Below, one piece after another: positions 1-6,781 of a stretch of DNA of 9,799 bases. The translations under genes and the position numbers were made by a program. The stretch's first letter is position 1; the number at the start of each line of letters is the position of its first letter. The notes below the pieces were generated by a model, which made no database searches, was not told the DNA's origin, and saw only the letters and a list, made by a program, of their open reading frames with translations. This DNA is from Oscillospiraceae bacterium (GTDB lineage Bacteria; Bacillota; Clostridia; Oscillospirales; Oscillospiraceae), in the NCBI GenBank assembly GCA_016296635.1, contig JAEDIZ010000078.1, forward strand, positions 1-9,799, written 5' to 3'.

Positions 1-1
1 G

Positions 2-412
2 CTCCAAAAGGCAATGCAGCTTCTGAAGCCCGGCGGAGCAGTTGCACTCTTTTGGAATCATCCGTTTCCGAACCGGGAAAATGATCCCACAAATATGGCC
101 AGCAAACGCGTCTATGATGCGTTCAGACCATCCTCCAAAAAACAGGTTGAGTTTTCGGAAGTGCAGCTTTGCATATGGGCAGAGCGGCTTCAGGCGGCCG
201 GTTTTTCCGATGTGCATACATTCATGTATCATCGCGTCAGAACCTTGACAACGGAGCAGTATCTCGGTCTGATCAACACCTACTCCGACCATCGGGCACT
301 CGAAGCCGGTATCAGATCTGCTTTTGAGTGGGAAATGCGCAGTGCCATCGACGCTGAAGGCGGCTTCATCCGCATCTATGACACAGTCGATCTTTATATC
401 GGCAAGGCCTGA
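2..412 (+). CDS. class I SAM-dependent methyltransferase, C-terminal part (5' end outside window)
   Basis: The reading frame is open from base 2 (LQKAMQLLKPGG...) and ends at a TGA at 410-412, so only about the last 136 residues are present. The segment LLKPGGAVALFWNHPF is typical of the strand and turn after the SAM-binding core of class I methyltransferases, where an LKPGG turn precedes a hydrophobic strand. The remaining part has a TTEQYLGLINTYSDHRAL stretch, an acidic/Ala-rich helix and a final beta segment (YDTVDLYIGKA). This order fits the C-terminal half of small clostridial methyltransferases. The SAM-binding GxGxG motif would lie upstream, outside the window, so neither SAM binding nor the substrate can be judged. 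The gene converges on the tRNA-Leu gene and shares the 473-509 hairpin as terminator. An internal ATG at 14 lies inside the fold and is not a credible start. Confidence 0.8.
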   Translation, partial: LQKAMQLLKPGGAVALFWNHPFPNRENDPTNMASKRVYDAFRPSSKKQVEFSEVQLCIWAERLQAAGFSDVHTFMYHRVRTLTTEQYLGLINTYSDHRALEAGIRSAFEWEMRSAIDAEGGFIRIYDTVDLYIGKA

Positions 413-442
413 ACAATCAAGAAGCACACAGAAAAAATGCCT

Positions 443-531
443 TTCAAATCCTGTTGCCACAAAAAGCACGCCAAAAAATCGGAGGCTGCGATGCAGCCTC
501 CGATTTTTTGGTGCGGGTAACAGGATTTGAA
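443..531. repeat. imperfect palindrome containing an inverted partial copy of the tRNA-Leu 3' end
   Basis: Bases 443-458 (TTCAAATCCTGTTGCC) are the reverse complement of 516-531, which lie in the T arm and acceptor strand of tRNA-Leu, at 15 of 16 positions. The single difference would be a G-U pair in a + strand RNA. The perfect terminator palindrome lies between the two copies. The intervening bases also align if a few indels are allowed: 459-472 corresponds to the acceptor/CCA end at 510-515, both containing GCAC before the A-run. The whole interval is therefore one long, partly decayed inverted repeat, not only a terminator. Confidence 0.75.
473..509. terminator. bidirectional intrinsic terminator between methyltransferase gene and tRNA-Leu
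   Basis: Two perfectly complementary 17-nt arms (473-489 and 493-509) flank a 3-nt loop (GAT). The stem core is TCGGAGGCTGC, and the outer ends are a six-A run on the left and a six-T run on the right. Either strand therefore yields a GC-rich hairpin followed by a U-run. On the - strand the hairpin begins immediately after the tRNA CCA end; the last A of CCA is base 509. On the + strand it lies about 60 nt after the methyltransferase stop. Confidence 0.9.
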
Positions 532-591
532 CCTGCACGGTCGCCCACTGGAACCTAAATCCAGCGTGTCTGCCAATTCCACCATACCCGC
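509..591 (-). tRNA. tRNA-Leu, anticodon UAG, CCA encoded
   Basis: Read on the - strand, the gene starts GCGGGTA at 591 and ends TACCCGC plus discriminator A at 512, giving a perfect 7-bp acceptor stem, followed by an encoded CCA (511-509). The D arm contains GTGG-AATTGGCAGA-CAC. The anticodon arm is CTGGA-TTTAGGT-TCCAG with a perfect 5-bp stem; the anticodon TAG lies at 557-555 and reads CUA/CUN leucine codons. A long variable arm (around GGGCGACC) marks a class II tRNA, as expected for leucine. The T arm is CAGG-TTCAAAT-CCTG. A promoter lies just upstream and an intrinsic terminator directly follows, so the gene can be transcribed alone. Confidence 0.97.
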
Positions 592-602
592 ATATCTATG
601 CT

Positions 603-632
603 ATACTACCACGCCTCTACCTTAATTGTCAA
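603..632 (-). promoter_or_regulatory. sigma-A-type promoter for tRNA-Leu
   Basis: On the - strand a perfect -35 box TTGACA (632-627) is separated by 18 nt from a -10-like TAGTAT (608-603). Transcription would begin near 596, leaving a leader of about 5 nt before the mature tRNA 5' end at 591. A strong -35 with a short leader suits a stable-RNA gene. Confidence 0.7.
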
Positions 633-654
633 CGCATTTCAACTTGCTTTCAGA

Positions 655-683
655 TTGCCTTTTTTACCGGATAGTGGTATGAT
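655..683 (+). promoter_or_regulatory. sigma-A-type promoter for the trkA-trkH operon
   Basis: TTGCCT (655-660) and TATGAT (678-683) match the -35 and -10 consensus at four and five of six positions, with the ideal 17-nt spacer. Transcription would start near 690, giving a leader of only about 38 nt before the trkA start at 728. That is too short for a riboswitch. It is divergent from the tRNA-Leu promoter. Confidence 0.75.
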
Positions 684-727
684 GGATAATAGGTAGATAT
701 TGCATTCAACTTGAAATGGAGTATGCT

Positions 728-2104
728 ATGAAAATTGTCATTGTAGGTGACGGAAAAATCGGTCACACCCTTGCTGAACAGCTCTGCCGGGAAGGCCATG
801 ACATTACCGTCATTGACTGCAACAGTGCCCCTTTGGAGCAGACATCTCAGGATCTGGACATTCTCTGTGTAGAAGGAAACGGCGCCACCTATGCTACACA
901 GATGGAAGCGGGCGTTGATTCCGCGGATCTGCTCATCGCAGCCGCTGACTCGGATGAATTGAATCTGCTCTGCTGCCTGATTGCAAAAAAAGCAGGTGCC
1001 AGGCACACCATTGCCCGCGTCCGCAATCCTGAATATGACGGTGAGCTGTCGCTTATTTCCGGCGATCTCGGTCTGAGTTTTTCCGTCAACCCGGAGCTCA
1101 GCTGTGCTTCCGCTATCGCCCGTACGCTTCGTATGCCCTCCGCCATCAAAACGGATACCTTTGCCGGCGGCAAAGTTGATCTGCTGCAGTTCCATCTGCC
1201 GCAGGATTCGCTTCTGGCGGGGAAAAAGCTGATGGAACTTCCGGGTCTCATCAAGGCAAAGGTTCTGATCTGCGCTGTGGAACGGGGCGAGAAAGAGGTC
1301 TATATTCCTTCCGGTCAGTTCCAGCTGGAAGCAGGAGACCGCATCTCCTTTGTTGCTTCCCCGCGCGACGCGCAGGCTTTCTTCCGTCAGGCAAAGCTCT
1401 CTGCAAGCCGCATCCGAACGGTCATGCTGGTCGGCGGCGGACGCATTGCCTACTATCTGGCAAGGCAGCTTTTGGAGGCAGGACTGAATGTTCGTATCAT
1501 TGAATCAAATTCTGATCGCTGCGAGCAGCTCTCGGTTTTGCTGCCCAAGGCCGAGATTCTCCACGGGGACGGAACAAACGAAGGCTTCCTGCGCGAGGCC
1601 GGGATTGACCGCGTGGACGCGTTCGCCGCTCTGACCGGCATTGATGAGGAAAATGTTCTCATGGGCATGTATGTCCGAAAAACCTGGCCGAAAATCAAGG
1701 TTATCACGAAAATCAACCGCTATTCTTTCAAGAGTATTCTTGAAACCATGGATCTTGGCAGCGTTTTCAATCCCCGCTTCACCACCTCCGATCTGATCTG
1801 CAGCTATGTACGTTCCATGCGAAGCACCGTCAGTTCAAAAGTCGAAACGCTTTATAAGCTGGTCGGCGGCAAGGCGGAAGCCGTGGAGTTCCGCGTGGCA
1901 GAGGGCTCTCCCGTCTGCGGCATTCCGCTGGCGGAACTGCAGCTGAAGAAAAACCTGCTGATCGGATGCATCAACCGCGGCGGACACATCTTGATTCCCA
2001 ACGGCCATGACAGCATTGAGCCGGGCGACACCGTGGTCATCGTTTCCTCCATCACCGGTCTGCAGGATCTGAGCGATATTCTTGCCGGCCGCAGCAAAGG
2101 ATAA
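728..2104 (+). CDS. trkA: Trk potassium uptake system, peripheral NAD(H)-binding regulatory protein TrkA
   Basis: TrkA forms the cytoplasmic ring of RCK domains that binds nucleotides and gates the K+ channel subunit TrkH. The protein is 458 residues from the chosen start, matching the usual length of two-RCK TrkA. The first RCK_N Rossmann fold begins at residue 1 (MKIVIVGDGKIG, GxGxxG at 7-12) with the acidic nucleotide-ribose residue D30. The first RCK_C domain spans about 145-225. The second RCK_N begins near 230, with VGGGRIA at 235-241 (last Gly of the motif replaced by Ala) and E259. The second RCK_C spans about 375-455. The start is ATG 728, because GGAG at 718-721 lies 6 nt upstream; an in-frame ATG at 716 overlaps this site and would add MEYA. 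The trkH start follows 5 nt after the stop, indicating an operon and probable co-translation. Confidence 0.95.
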   Translation: MKIVIVGDGKIGHTLAEQLCREGHDITVIDCNSAPLEQTSQDLDILCVEGNGATYATQMEAGVDSADLLIAAADSDELNLLCCLIAKKAGARHTIARVRNPEYDGELSLISGDLGLSFSVNPELSCASAIARTLRMPSAIKTDTFAGGKVDLLQFHLPQDSLLAGKKLMELPGLIKAKVLICAVERGEKEVYIPSGQFQLEAGDRISFVASPRDAQAFFRQAKLSASRIRTVMLVGGGRIAYYLARQLLEAGLNVRIIESNSDRCEQLSVLLPKAEILHGDGTNEGFLREAGIDRVDAFAALTGIDEENVLMGMYVRKTWPKIKVITKINRYSFKSILETMDLGSVFNPRFTTSDLICSYVRSMRSTVSSKVETLYKLVGGKAEAVEFRVAEGSPVCGIPLAELQLKKNLLIGCINRGGHILIPNGHDSIEPGDTVVIVSSITGLQDLSDILAGRSKG

Positions 2105-2109
2105 CTGCC

Positions 2110-3561
2110 ATGAACAACCGCATGATTATTTATATCCTCGGCGCCATCTTGCTGCTGGGTGCCGGATTTATGCTGCTTCCGATCATCACGGCTCTGATCT
2201 ATCGTGAGCAGAGCGGCTGGTGGTTTGTATACACCATGCTGGGCTCCGGCGTGCTTGGGGCGCTCATGATGCTGCTTCCCCGGCCGAAAAACAGAACCAT
2301 CTATGCCAAGGAAGGGCTTGTTATCGTTTCGCTGAGCTGGATTGTTCTGTCTCTTGCAGGCGCGCTCCCCTTCACGCTCTCCGGTGAAATTCCGTTCTAC
2401 CTCGATGCCGTATTTGAGATGATCTCCGGTTTCACGACCACCGGTTCCAGTATTCTACCCAATGCTGAAGCGCTCAGCCATTGCATGCTCTTCTGGCGCA
2501 GCTTTTCCCATTGGTTGGGCGGCATGGGTATTCTCGTGTTCATGCTGGCGATTCTGAATATGGAAGGCGGCCAGGCCATTCATCTGCTGCGCGCAGAAAG
2601 CCCCGGCCCCTCCGTTTCCAAAATGGTGCCCCGGATGGTGGATTCCTCCAAGATCCTATACGGCATCTATTTTGCGCTGACCATTATCGAGATCGTATTC
2701 TATCTTGCCGGCGGTATGCCGCTGTTTGATTCGCTCTGCAACGCCTTCGGTACGGCCGGTACCGGCGGTTTCTCCGTAAAAAGCGCCTCTCTCGGCGCAT
2801 ATGACTACTATGCGCAAACGGTCTCTACCGTGTTCATGCTGCTGTTCGGTGTCAACTTCTCGATCTACTTTTTCCTTCTGCGCAAAAAATTCGATCTTGT
2901 ATGGCACAACAGCGAGCTGCGTTGGTATATCGGAATCGTTTTGGTTTCCATCGTACTGATCACGCTGAACACCGTTTCCATGACAGATCTGTACCCCCGC
3001 GCCTATGACGCATTCCACCATGCCTCTTTTACCGTGGCATCCATTGTGACAACGACCGGCTTCGGCACGGTAGACTTTAATCTTTGGCCGGAATTCTCCC
3101 GGATCATTTTGTGCCTGCTGATGATCATCGGCGCCTGCGCAGGTTCAACCGGCGGCGGTTTTAAGGTTTCCCGCCTTGTGATTCTGTTCCAGTCCGCAAA
3201 AGCCGAGCTTCGCCGACTGGTGCGACCCCATACAGTCAAGGTTGTAAAAATTGACGGCAAGCCCATCGGGCAGGAAACCGTCCGCGCGGTTTCCAACTAC
3301 CTGGCCATTTATGTACTTTTGTGCATGGTGTCGATTCTTCTCGTTTCGCTGGATAATTTTGACGGCTCCACAACGATTACCGCTGTCCTAGCCACCATCA
3401 ACAATATCGGCCCCGGTCTCGGCGTAGTCGGCCCCACGGGCAATTTTGCCGCTTTCTCCCCGTTGAGCAAAATCGTCCTTTGTCTGGACATGCTGCTGGG
3501 AAGACTGGAGCTTTACCCCATGCTGGTTCTGATGATTCCCTCGACTTGGACAAAGAAATAA
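2110..3561 (+). CDS. trkH: Trk potassium uptake system, K+-translocating membrane subunit TrkH
   Basis: TrkH is the integral membrane K+ channel/transporter gated by the TrkA ring. At 483 residues it has normal family length. The four pore loops with the conserved filter glycines are visible: TTTGSS (109-114), GTAGTGGFS (214-222), TTTGFGT (314-320) and NNIGPG (431-436). GACAGSTGGGFK (341-352) matches the conserved loop in the third repeat that obstructs the pore. The C terminus MLLGRLELYPMLVL is also typical. Hydrophobic membrane segments alternate with these loops throughout. The ribosome site AAAGGA lies in the last codons of trkA, 8 nt before the ATG, so translation of the two genes is probably coupled. 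A strong hairpin with a T-run directly follows. Confidence 0.96.
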   Translation: MNNRMIIYILGAILLLGAGFMLLPIITALIYREQSGWWFVYTMLGSGVLGALMMLLPRPKNRTIYAKEGLVIVSLSWIVLSLAGALPFTLSGEIPFYLDAVFEMISGFTTTGSSILPNAEALSHCMLFWRSFSHWLGGMGILVFMLAILNMEGGQAIHLLRAESPGPSVSKMVPRMVDSSKILYGIYFALTIIEIVFYLAGGMPLFDSLCNAFGTAGTGGFSVKSASLGAYDYYAQTVSTVFMLLFGVNFSIYFFLLRKKFDLVWHNSELRWYIGIVLVSIVLITLNTVSMTDLYPRAYDAFHHASFTVASIVTTTGFGTVDFNLWPEFSRIILCLLMIIGACAGSTGGGFKVSRLVILFQSAKAELRRLVRPHTVKVVKIDGKPIGQETVRAVSNYLAIYVLLCMVSILLVSLDNFDGSTTITAVLATINNIGPGLGVVGPTGNFAAFSPLSKIVLCLDMLLGRLELYPMLVLMIPSTWTKK

Positions 3562-3573
3562 CATTCTATTAAT

Positions 3574-3612
3574 AAACAGTTCCCTCTGCAGCCGCAGACG
3601 GAACTGTTTTTT
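3574..3612 (+). terminator. intrinsic terminator of the trkAH operon, in the convergent gap to the PBP gene
   Basis: AAACAGTTCC (3574-3583) pairs with GGAACTGTTT (3600-3609). After one C/C mismatch, TCTGC (3585-3589) pairs with GCAGA (3594-3598), leaving a 4-nt loop. The + strand has a T-run at 3607-3612. On the - strand the stem is followed by TTTATT, so it may also serve, more weakly, as terminator of the convergent PBP gene that ends at 3615. Confidence 0.88.
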
Positions 3613-3614
3613 CG

Positions 3615-4988
3615 TTATTGTTCTGCATTCATGCATTGTACGCAGGCTGCCAGAACCTTTGCAGCCATGGGCGCTGCAACGGAGCTGCCGGCACCCGCAT
3701 TCTCCACGAACACCACAAACGCCAGCGGATATGCCTCATCCTGCACAAAGCCCGCAAACATGGCATGCGGTTTCTGTCCCTCCACCTCCGCTGTACCGGA
3801 CTTGGCGCAGACGGAAAGGCCCGAAAACTGCCAGTCTCCGTAAACATCCGTCACATTCCGGCGCATCATCTGCGAGAGCTTCTGTCTGGCTTCCTCCTTC
3901 AGCGACTTTCCGATGGCTACAGTCTTCGCTTCATAAGAGGCAGTATCTGCACAGCGTACCTCTGCCATCAGATACGGCTCCGCCGCATCTTCGCCGCCGC
4001 CGAGGATCCCCATATAGCGCATAAACGCGTAGGCGTTTACCTGGTCGGAATACTGGCCAATACCTGCCCATGCGGTATCACCGCTTTCCGCACCGCTGAG
4101 ATCAAAGCAGCCCTCGGCAGTTCTGAATCCATCCACCGAGTAGCGGGCAGCTACACCCAGCTTATCCGCATACTTCTGCAGTTTTTTTGCGCCCAACTCT
4201 GCAGCCAGTTCTCCGAACGCCACATTACAGGAATGCGCCAGCGCCTGCTGCAGCGCCAGCGTTCCGTGGTGCGCCATGCAGATGATTCTCTGACCGCCGA
4301 TGATTGTTTCTCCATTACAGGTAAAGGTTCGGCTGTCAATGTCCTCGATCTCCTCCAGCGCGGCGGCAGCCGTGACCAGCTTGAATATAGAGCCCGGCGT
4401 ATAGGTGGAACGGAAGAATCGGTTTACATAAACTCCGTAGTATGCACCCGTTGTGTCATGCTCGATATCCGGCATGTTATCCGGGTCATAACTCGGAGAG
4501 GTAGCCGCGCAGAGAATCTCGCCGGTTTTATAATTATAAACACCGATGGTTCCGCAGGTACCCGACAAGGCAGCCAGCGCAGTCTTCTGAACCTCCGCGC
4601 TGATGGTCAGCTTTGCAGCGCTGTCTCCAACATATGTGCCGTGCAGGCCGAAGATTTTGTCATAGCCGATCATTTCATCGGCATATGCACCCAGCAGCGG
4701 GGCGCTGATATATCCGTAACGATCACCGAGAAGATGCATGGTAGCCGCCCGGATCTGCGGGTCAGACGAGTAGGCTCTGCCCTCTGCCGTTTCCAGCAGC
4801 ACTTTCCCTGCACGGTCTGTCACAAGACCGCAGGCAACATTTGCGCCGGTATACACATGCGGACTGCCCGGGAAGGTCACCCAGTCATCCGCCTTTGCAA
4901 AATACTGCACGCCGAACGCAACGGTACCCACCGTCAGTGCAAGCGCCAAAAGCAGCGCGCAGATTGCTCTTCTGGATACTTTTTTCAT
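3615..4988 (-). CDS. class B penicillin-binding protein (peptidoglycan D,D-transpeptidase), PbpA/PBP2-like
   Basis: The enzyme cross-links peptidoglycan stem peptides outside the membrane. It has 457 residues, starting with a basic N terminus and one hydrophobic anchor (about 8-28). All three transpeptidase motifs are present: SIFK with catalytic Ser200 in PGSIFK (200-203), SCN (253-255) and KSGT (396-399). The preceding region (about 35-130) is short and there are no PASTA repeats, so it resembles the small actinobacterial-type PbpA more than long rod-system PBP2. The start is ATG 4988: GGGGAG at 5000-4995 lies 6 nt upstream, and the ATG overlaps the upstream gene's TGA as ATGA, indicating translational coupling. 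The pairing with an upstream SEDS gene suggests the two act as a polymerase/cross-linker complex in elongation or division. The exact role cannot be read from sequence. Confidence 0.93.
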   Translation of the reverse strand: MKKVSRRAICALLLALALTVGTVAFGVQYFAKADDWVTFPGSPHVYTGANVACGLVTDRAGKVLLETAEGRAYSSDPQIRAATMHLLGDRYGYISAPLLGAYADEMIGYDKIFGLHGTYVGDSAAKLTISAEVQKTALAALSGTCGTIGVYNYKTGEILCAATSPSYDPDNMPDIEHDTTGAYYGVYVNRFFRSTYTPGSIFKLVTAAAALEEIEDIDSRTFTCNGETIIGGQRIICMAHHGTLALQQALAHSCNVAFGELAAELGAKKLQKYADKLGVAARYSVDGFRTAEGCFDLSGAESGDTAWAGIGQYSDQVNAYAFMRYMGILGGGEDAAEPYLMAEVRCADTASYEAKTVAIGKSLKEEARQKLSQMMRRNVTDVYGDWQFSGLSVCAKSGTAEVEGQKPHAMFAGFVQDEAYPLAFVVFVENAGAGSSVAAPMAAKVLAACVQCMNAEQ

Positions 4989-6697
4989 GCCGCACTCCCC
5001 TTTCTGCCCGGAAGCTTAATGGCAAGGCTTGCATTCTGCCGCGTATCGGCCGCCTTGATAAAGGCGAGCAGGCCCCATACGCAAAGAAGACTGGAGCCGC
5101 CGTTTGACACAAACGGGAAGGTGACGCCCGTCAGCGGGATGAAATCCACCGTACCGAACACATTCAGGAAGGTCTGAATGCAGAGGATGGTGACTGCCGC
5201 GCTTGCGCCAATGGTATAGAAGCAGCTTCTGCCGCCGGGGGCGGAGCGCACAACAAAAACCGCCAGCAGAACCATGATCGAAATCATGATCATCGCCAAA
5301 ATCAGCCCCCATTCCTCACTGACCAGCGCAAAGACCAGATCGGTGTCCGCCGCACCGACATAGTGCAGCCAGCCGTTTCCGGCGCCAAGTCCGAAAAGTC
5401 CGCCGGACGCAATGCACATCATCGCTCTTGTCTGCGAGTATCCCGTTGTCAGCGCATTGTCCCAGACATGCCCCCACGCTGAAAGCCGGTTCAGCGCGTA
5501 GGGTTTGAATTTCAGCACTATGAATCCCGCAAATGCCGTTGCAGAGAGTGCCAGCGCGATGGTTGCAAAATTGCCGGAGCGCATGAATGCGATCACAAGG
5601 AACGCGACAAAGAAAATGATTGCCGTTCCGAAATCATTCATCAGTGCAAGGCAGCCGCAGATGGCGCCGGAATAGCCGATGAAGAGGATCAGATTTCGCT
5701 TCGCCATCAGGCGGTCCAGCGTCGAGCTGCCGACAAACACGAAGCAGAGCTTCACCAACTCCGACGGTTGAAAGCTGAAGCCGGCAATCTGCACCCAGTT
5801 TCTCGCGCCGAACTGTTCCACGCCTAAAATCGCATTGATCGCCATCAATCCAAGTCCAACCGCCGAAGCCAGATAGCGGATCCGCTTGGCTCTTCCCAGA
5901 TTGCGCAGCGACCAGCTGATCAGAAGATACAATACCACGCCCGCCGCCACAACGGCCACCTGCTTCATCAGCCACGAAGGGGCGGAAGAAGCAACCACCG
6001 CCGTGCCCATCGTCGTCAGAAAGAATGCCAGCGTTTCCACTTCAAAACTGGAACGGCGCATGATTCTGAGCAGCGCAAAGAACAACCATTCGATGCCAAT
6101 CAGCGCCAAAAAAGCCGGAAGCACCGTCGGTTCCATCGTCCCCGTAAAGCTGCTGTAGCAGACGCAGAGCTGAAATGCTGTCAGAATCAGTAAGCTCAAG
6201 CCCTGACTGATCCGGCTGCCGCCGCGGGTTCTGGTCGCCGCCTGAATCTTTTCCTGCTCCTTTGTGATGGGAACCAGCGTAAAATCCACGCCGCCGAGAC
6301 TGATCACATCACCGAAATGAACCGCCGCCGCAAGAATCGAGCCGCCGTTGATCCGGATTCCGCCCTTGGAACCGGCATCGGAAATCAGCCAGCTGCCGTC
6401 ATCATAGCGCGTCAGAACCGCATGCGTTCTGGAAATAGTTGGATAATTGAGCTGCACATCGCAGCCGCTGCCGCGCCCGATCAAGCTCTCCCAATGCATA
6501 ATCGGAATGTGTTCCCCCGCGGGTGAGGTCAGCCATGCCCAGACCTCCGGTTCTCTGCCCTGCACAAAGAGCGAGCAGGCGCAGCGCACAACAATCACAA
6601 CCGCCAGCACCGGCAGAACGAATCGCAGAATCTCACCGAAAACGCCGAAAAACGGAAGTTCAAAAAGTTCCGTCAGCATATTTGCTATTTCCTGCAT
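4985..6697 (-). CDS. FHA-domain SEDS-family peptidoglycan glycosyltransferase (FtsW/RodA/SpoVE type)
   Basis: SEDS proteins polymerise lipid II into glycan strands together with a class B PBP. This 570-residue protein has an N-terminal membrane segment (about 23-45), a cytoplasmic FHA domain (about 65-142) and then a multi-pass SEDS core (about 165-550). The FHA signature residues are GRG (74-76), S89-R-T-H92 and N117-G118, which in the family bind phosphothreonine. SEDS signatures are SFQPSEL (308-314), DFGTA (355-359), the GYSQTR...SGGLFGLGAGNG region (419-442), TDLVFALVSEEWG (452-464) and PFVSNGGSS (528-536). D453 corresponds to the conserved, probably catalytic Asp of the TDFIFA motif. 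ATG 6697 is preceded by AGGAG (6708-6704) with a 6-nt spacer. Its TGA overlaps the PBP start. FtsW versus RodA cannot be decided. Confidence 0.93.
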   Translation of the reverse strand: MQEIANMLTELFELPFFGVFGEILRFVLPVLAVVIVVRCACSLFVQGREPEVWAWLTSPAGEHIPIMHWESLIGRGSGCDVQLNYPTISRTHAVLTRYDDGSWLISDAGSKGGIRINGGSILAAAVHFGDVISLGGVDFTLVPITKEQEKIQAATRTRGGSRISQGLSLLILTAFQLCVCYSSFTGTMEPTVLPAFLALIGIEWLFFALLRIMRRSSFEVETLAFFLTTMGTAVVASSAPSWLMKQVAVVAAGVVLYLLISWSLRNLGRAKRIRYLASAVGLGLMAINAILGVEQFGARNWVQIAGFSFQPSELVKLCFVFVGSSTLDRLMAKRNLILFIGYSGAICGCLALMNDFGTAIIFFVAFLVIAFMRSGNFATIALALSATAFAGFIVLKFKPYALNRLSAWGHVWDNALTTGYSQTRAMMCIASGGLFGLGAGNGWLHYVGAADTDLVFALVSEEWGLILAMIMISIMVLLAVFVVRSAPGGRSCFYTIGASAAVTILCIQTFLNVFGTVDFIPLTGVTFPFVSNGGSSLLCVWGLLAFIKAADTRQNASLAIKLPGRKGSAA

Positions 6698-6746
6698 AGT
6701 AATCTCCTGTTCATTTGAAAATGATAAAAAGACACCAAATACTCCG

Positions 6747-6781
6747 AACGCCCCTCATGAAAAGCATGAGGGGCGTTTTTT
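6747..6781 (+). terminator. strong hairpin with U-run on the + strand only, between two - strand genes
   Basis: AACGCCCCTCATG (6747-6759) pairs perfectly with CATGAGGGGCGTT (6765-6777) around a 5-nt loop. The + strand has a T-run at 6776-6781. On the - strand the stem is followed by CGGAGTATTTGG, a poor U-tract, although it sits just after the stop of the AI-2E-family gene, where a - strand terminator would be expected. It may end antisense transcription, act weakly on the - strand, or stabilise an mRNA 3' end. Confidence 0.7.

Noticed and set aside
443..531. Integration (att) site at the tRNA-Leu 3' end
   Set aside because: An att duplication would be in the same orientation as the tRNA 3' end. 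This copy is inverted, and there is no integrase or foreign gene nearby.
684..727. c-di-AMP (ydaO) riboswitch before trkA
   Set aside because: Such riboswitches control K+ transport in many Firmicutes, but the predicted leader is only about 38 nt, far too short for the fold.
650..1195. 181-codon open frame on the - strand over trkA
   Set aside because: It is antisense to the first RCK domain and covers the trkA promoter and ribosome site. It has no recognisable domain.
3618..5177. 519-codon open frame on the + strand, antisense to the PBP gene
   Set aside because: It is the mirror of a clear PBP with all three catalytic motifs. Its own product is rich in Arg, Cys, His and Ser without any domain or hydrophobic pattern, and it has no ribosome site.
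6698..6746. Promoter directly upstream of the FHA-SEDS gene
   Set aside because: TATCAT on the - strand could be a -10 box, but there is no acceptable -35 at 16-18 nt, so I did not list it. The operon may be read from upstream or from a non-standard promoter.
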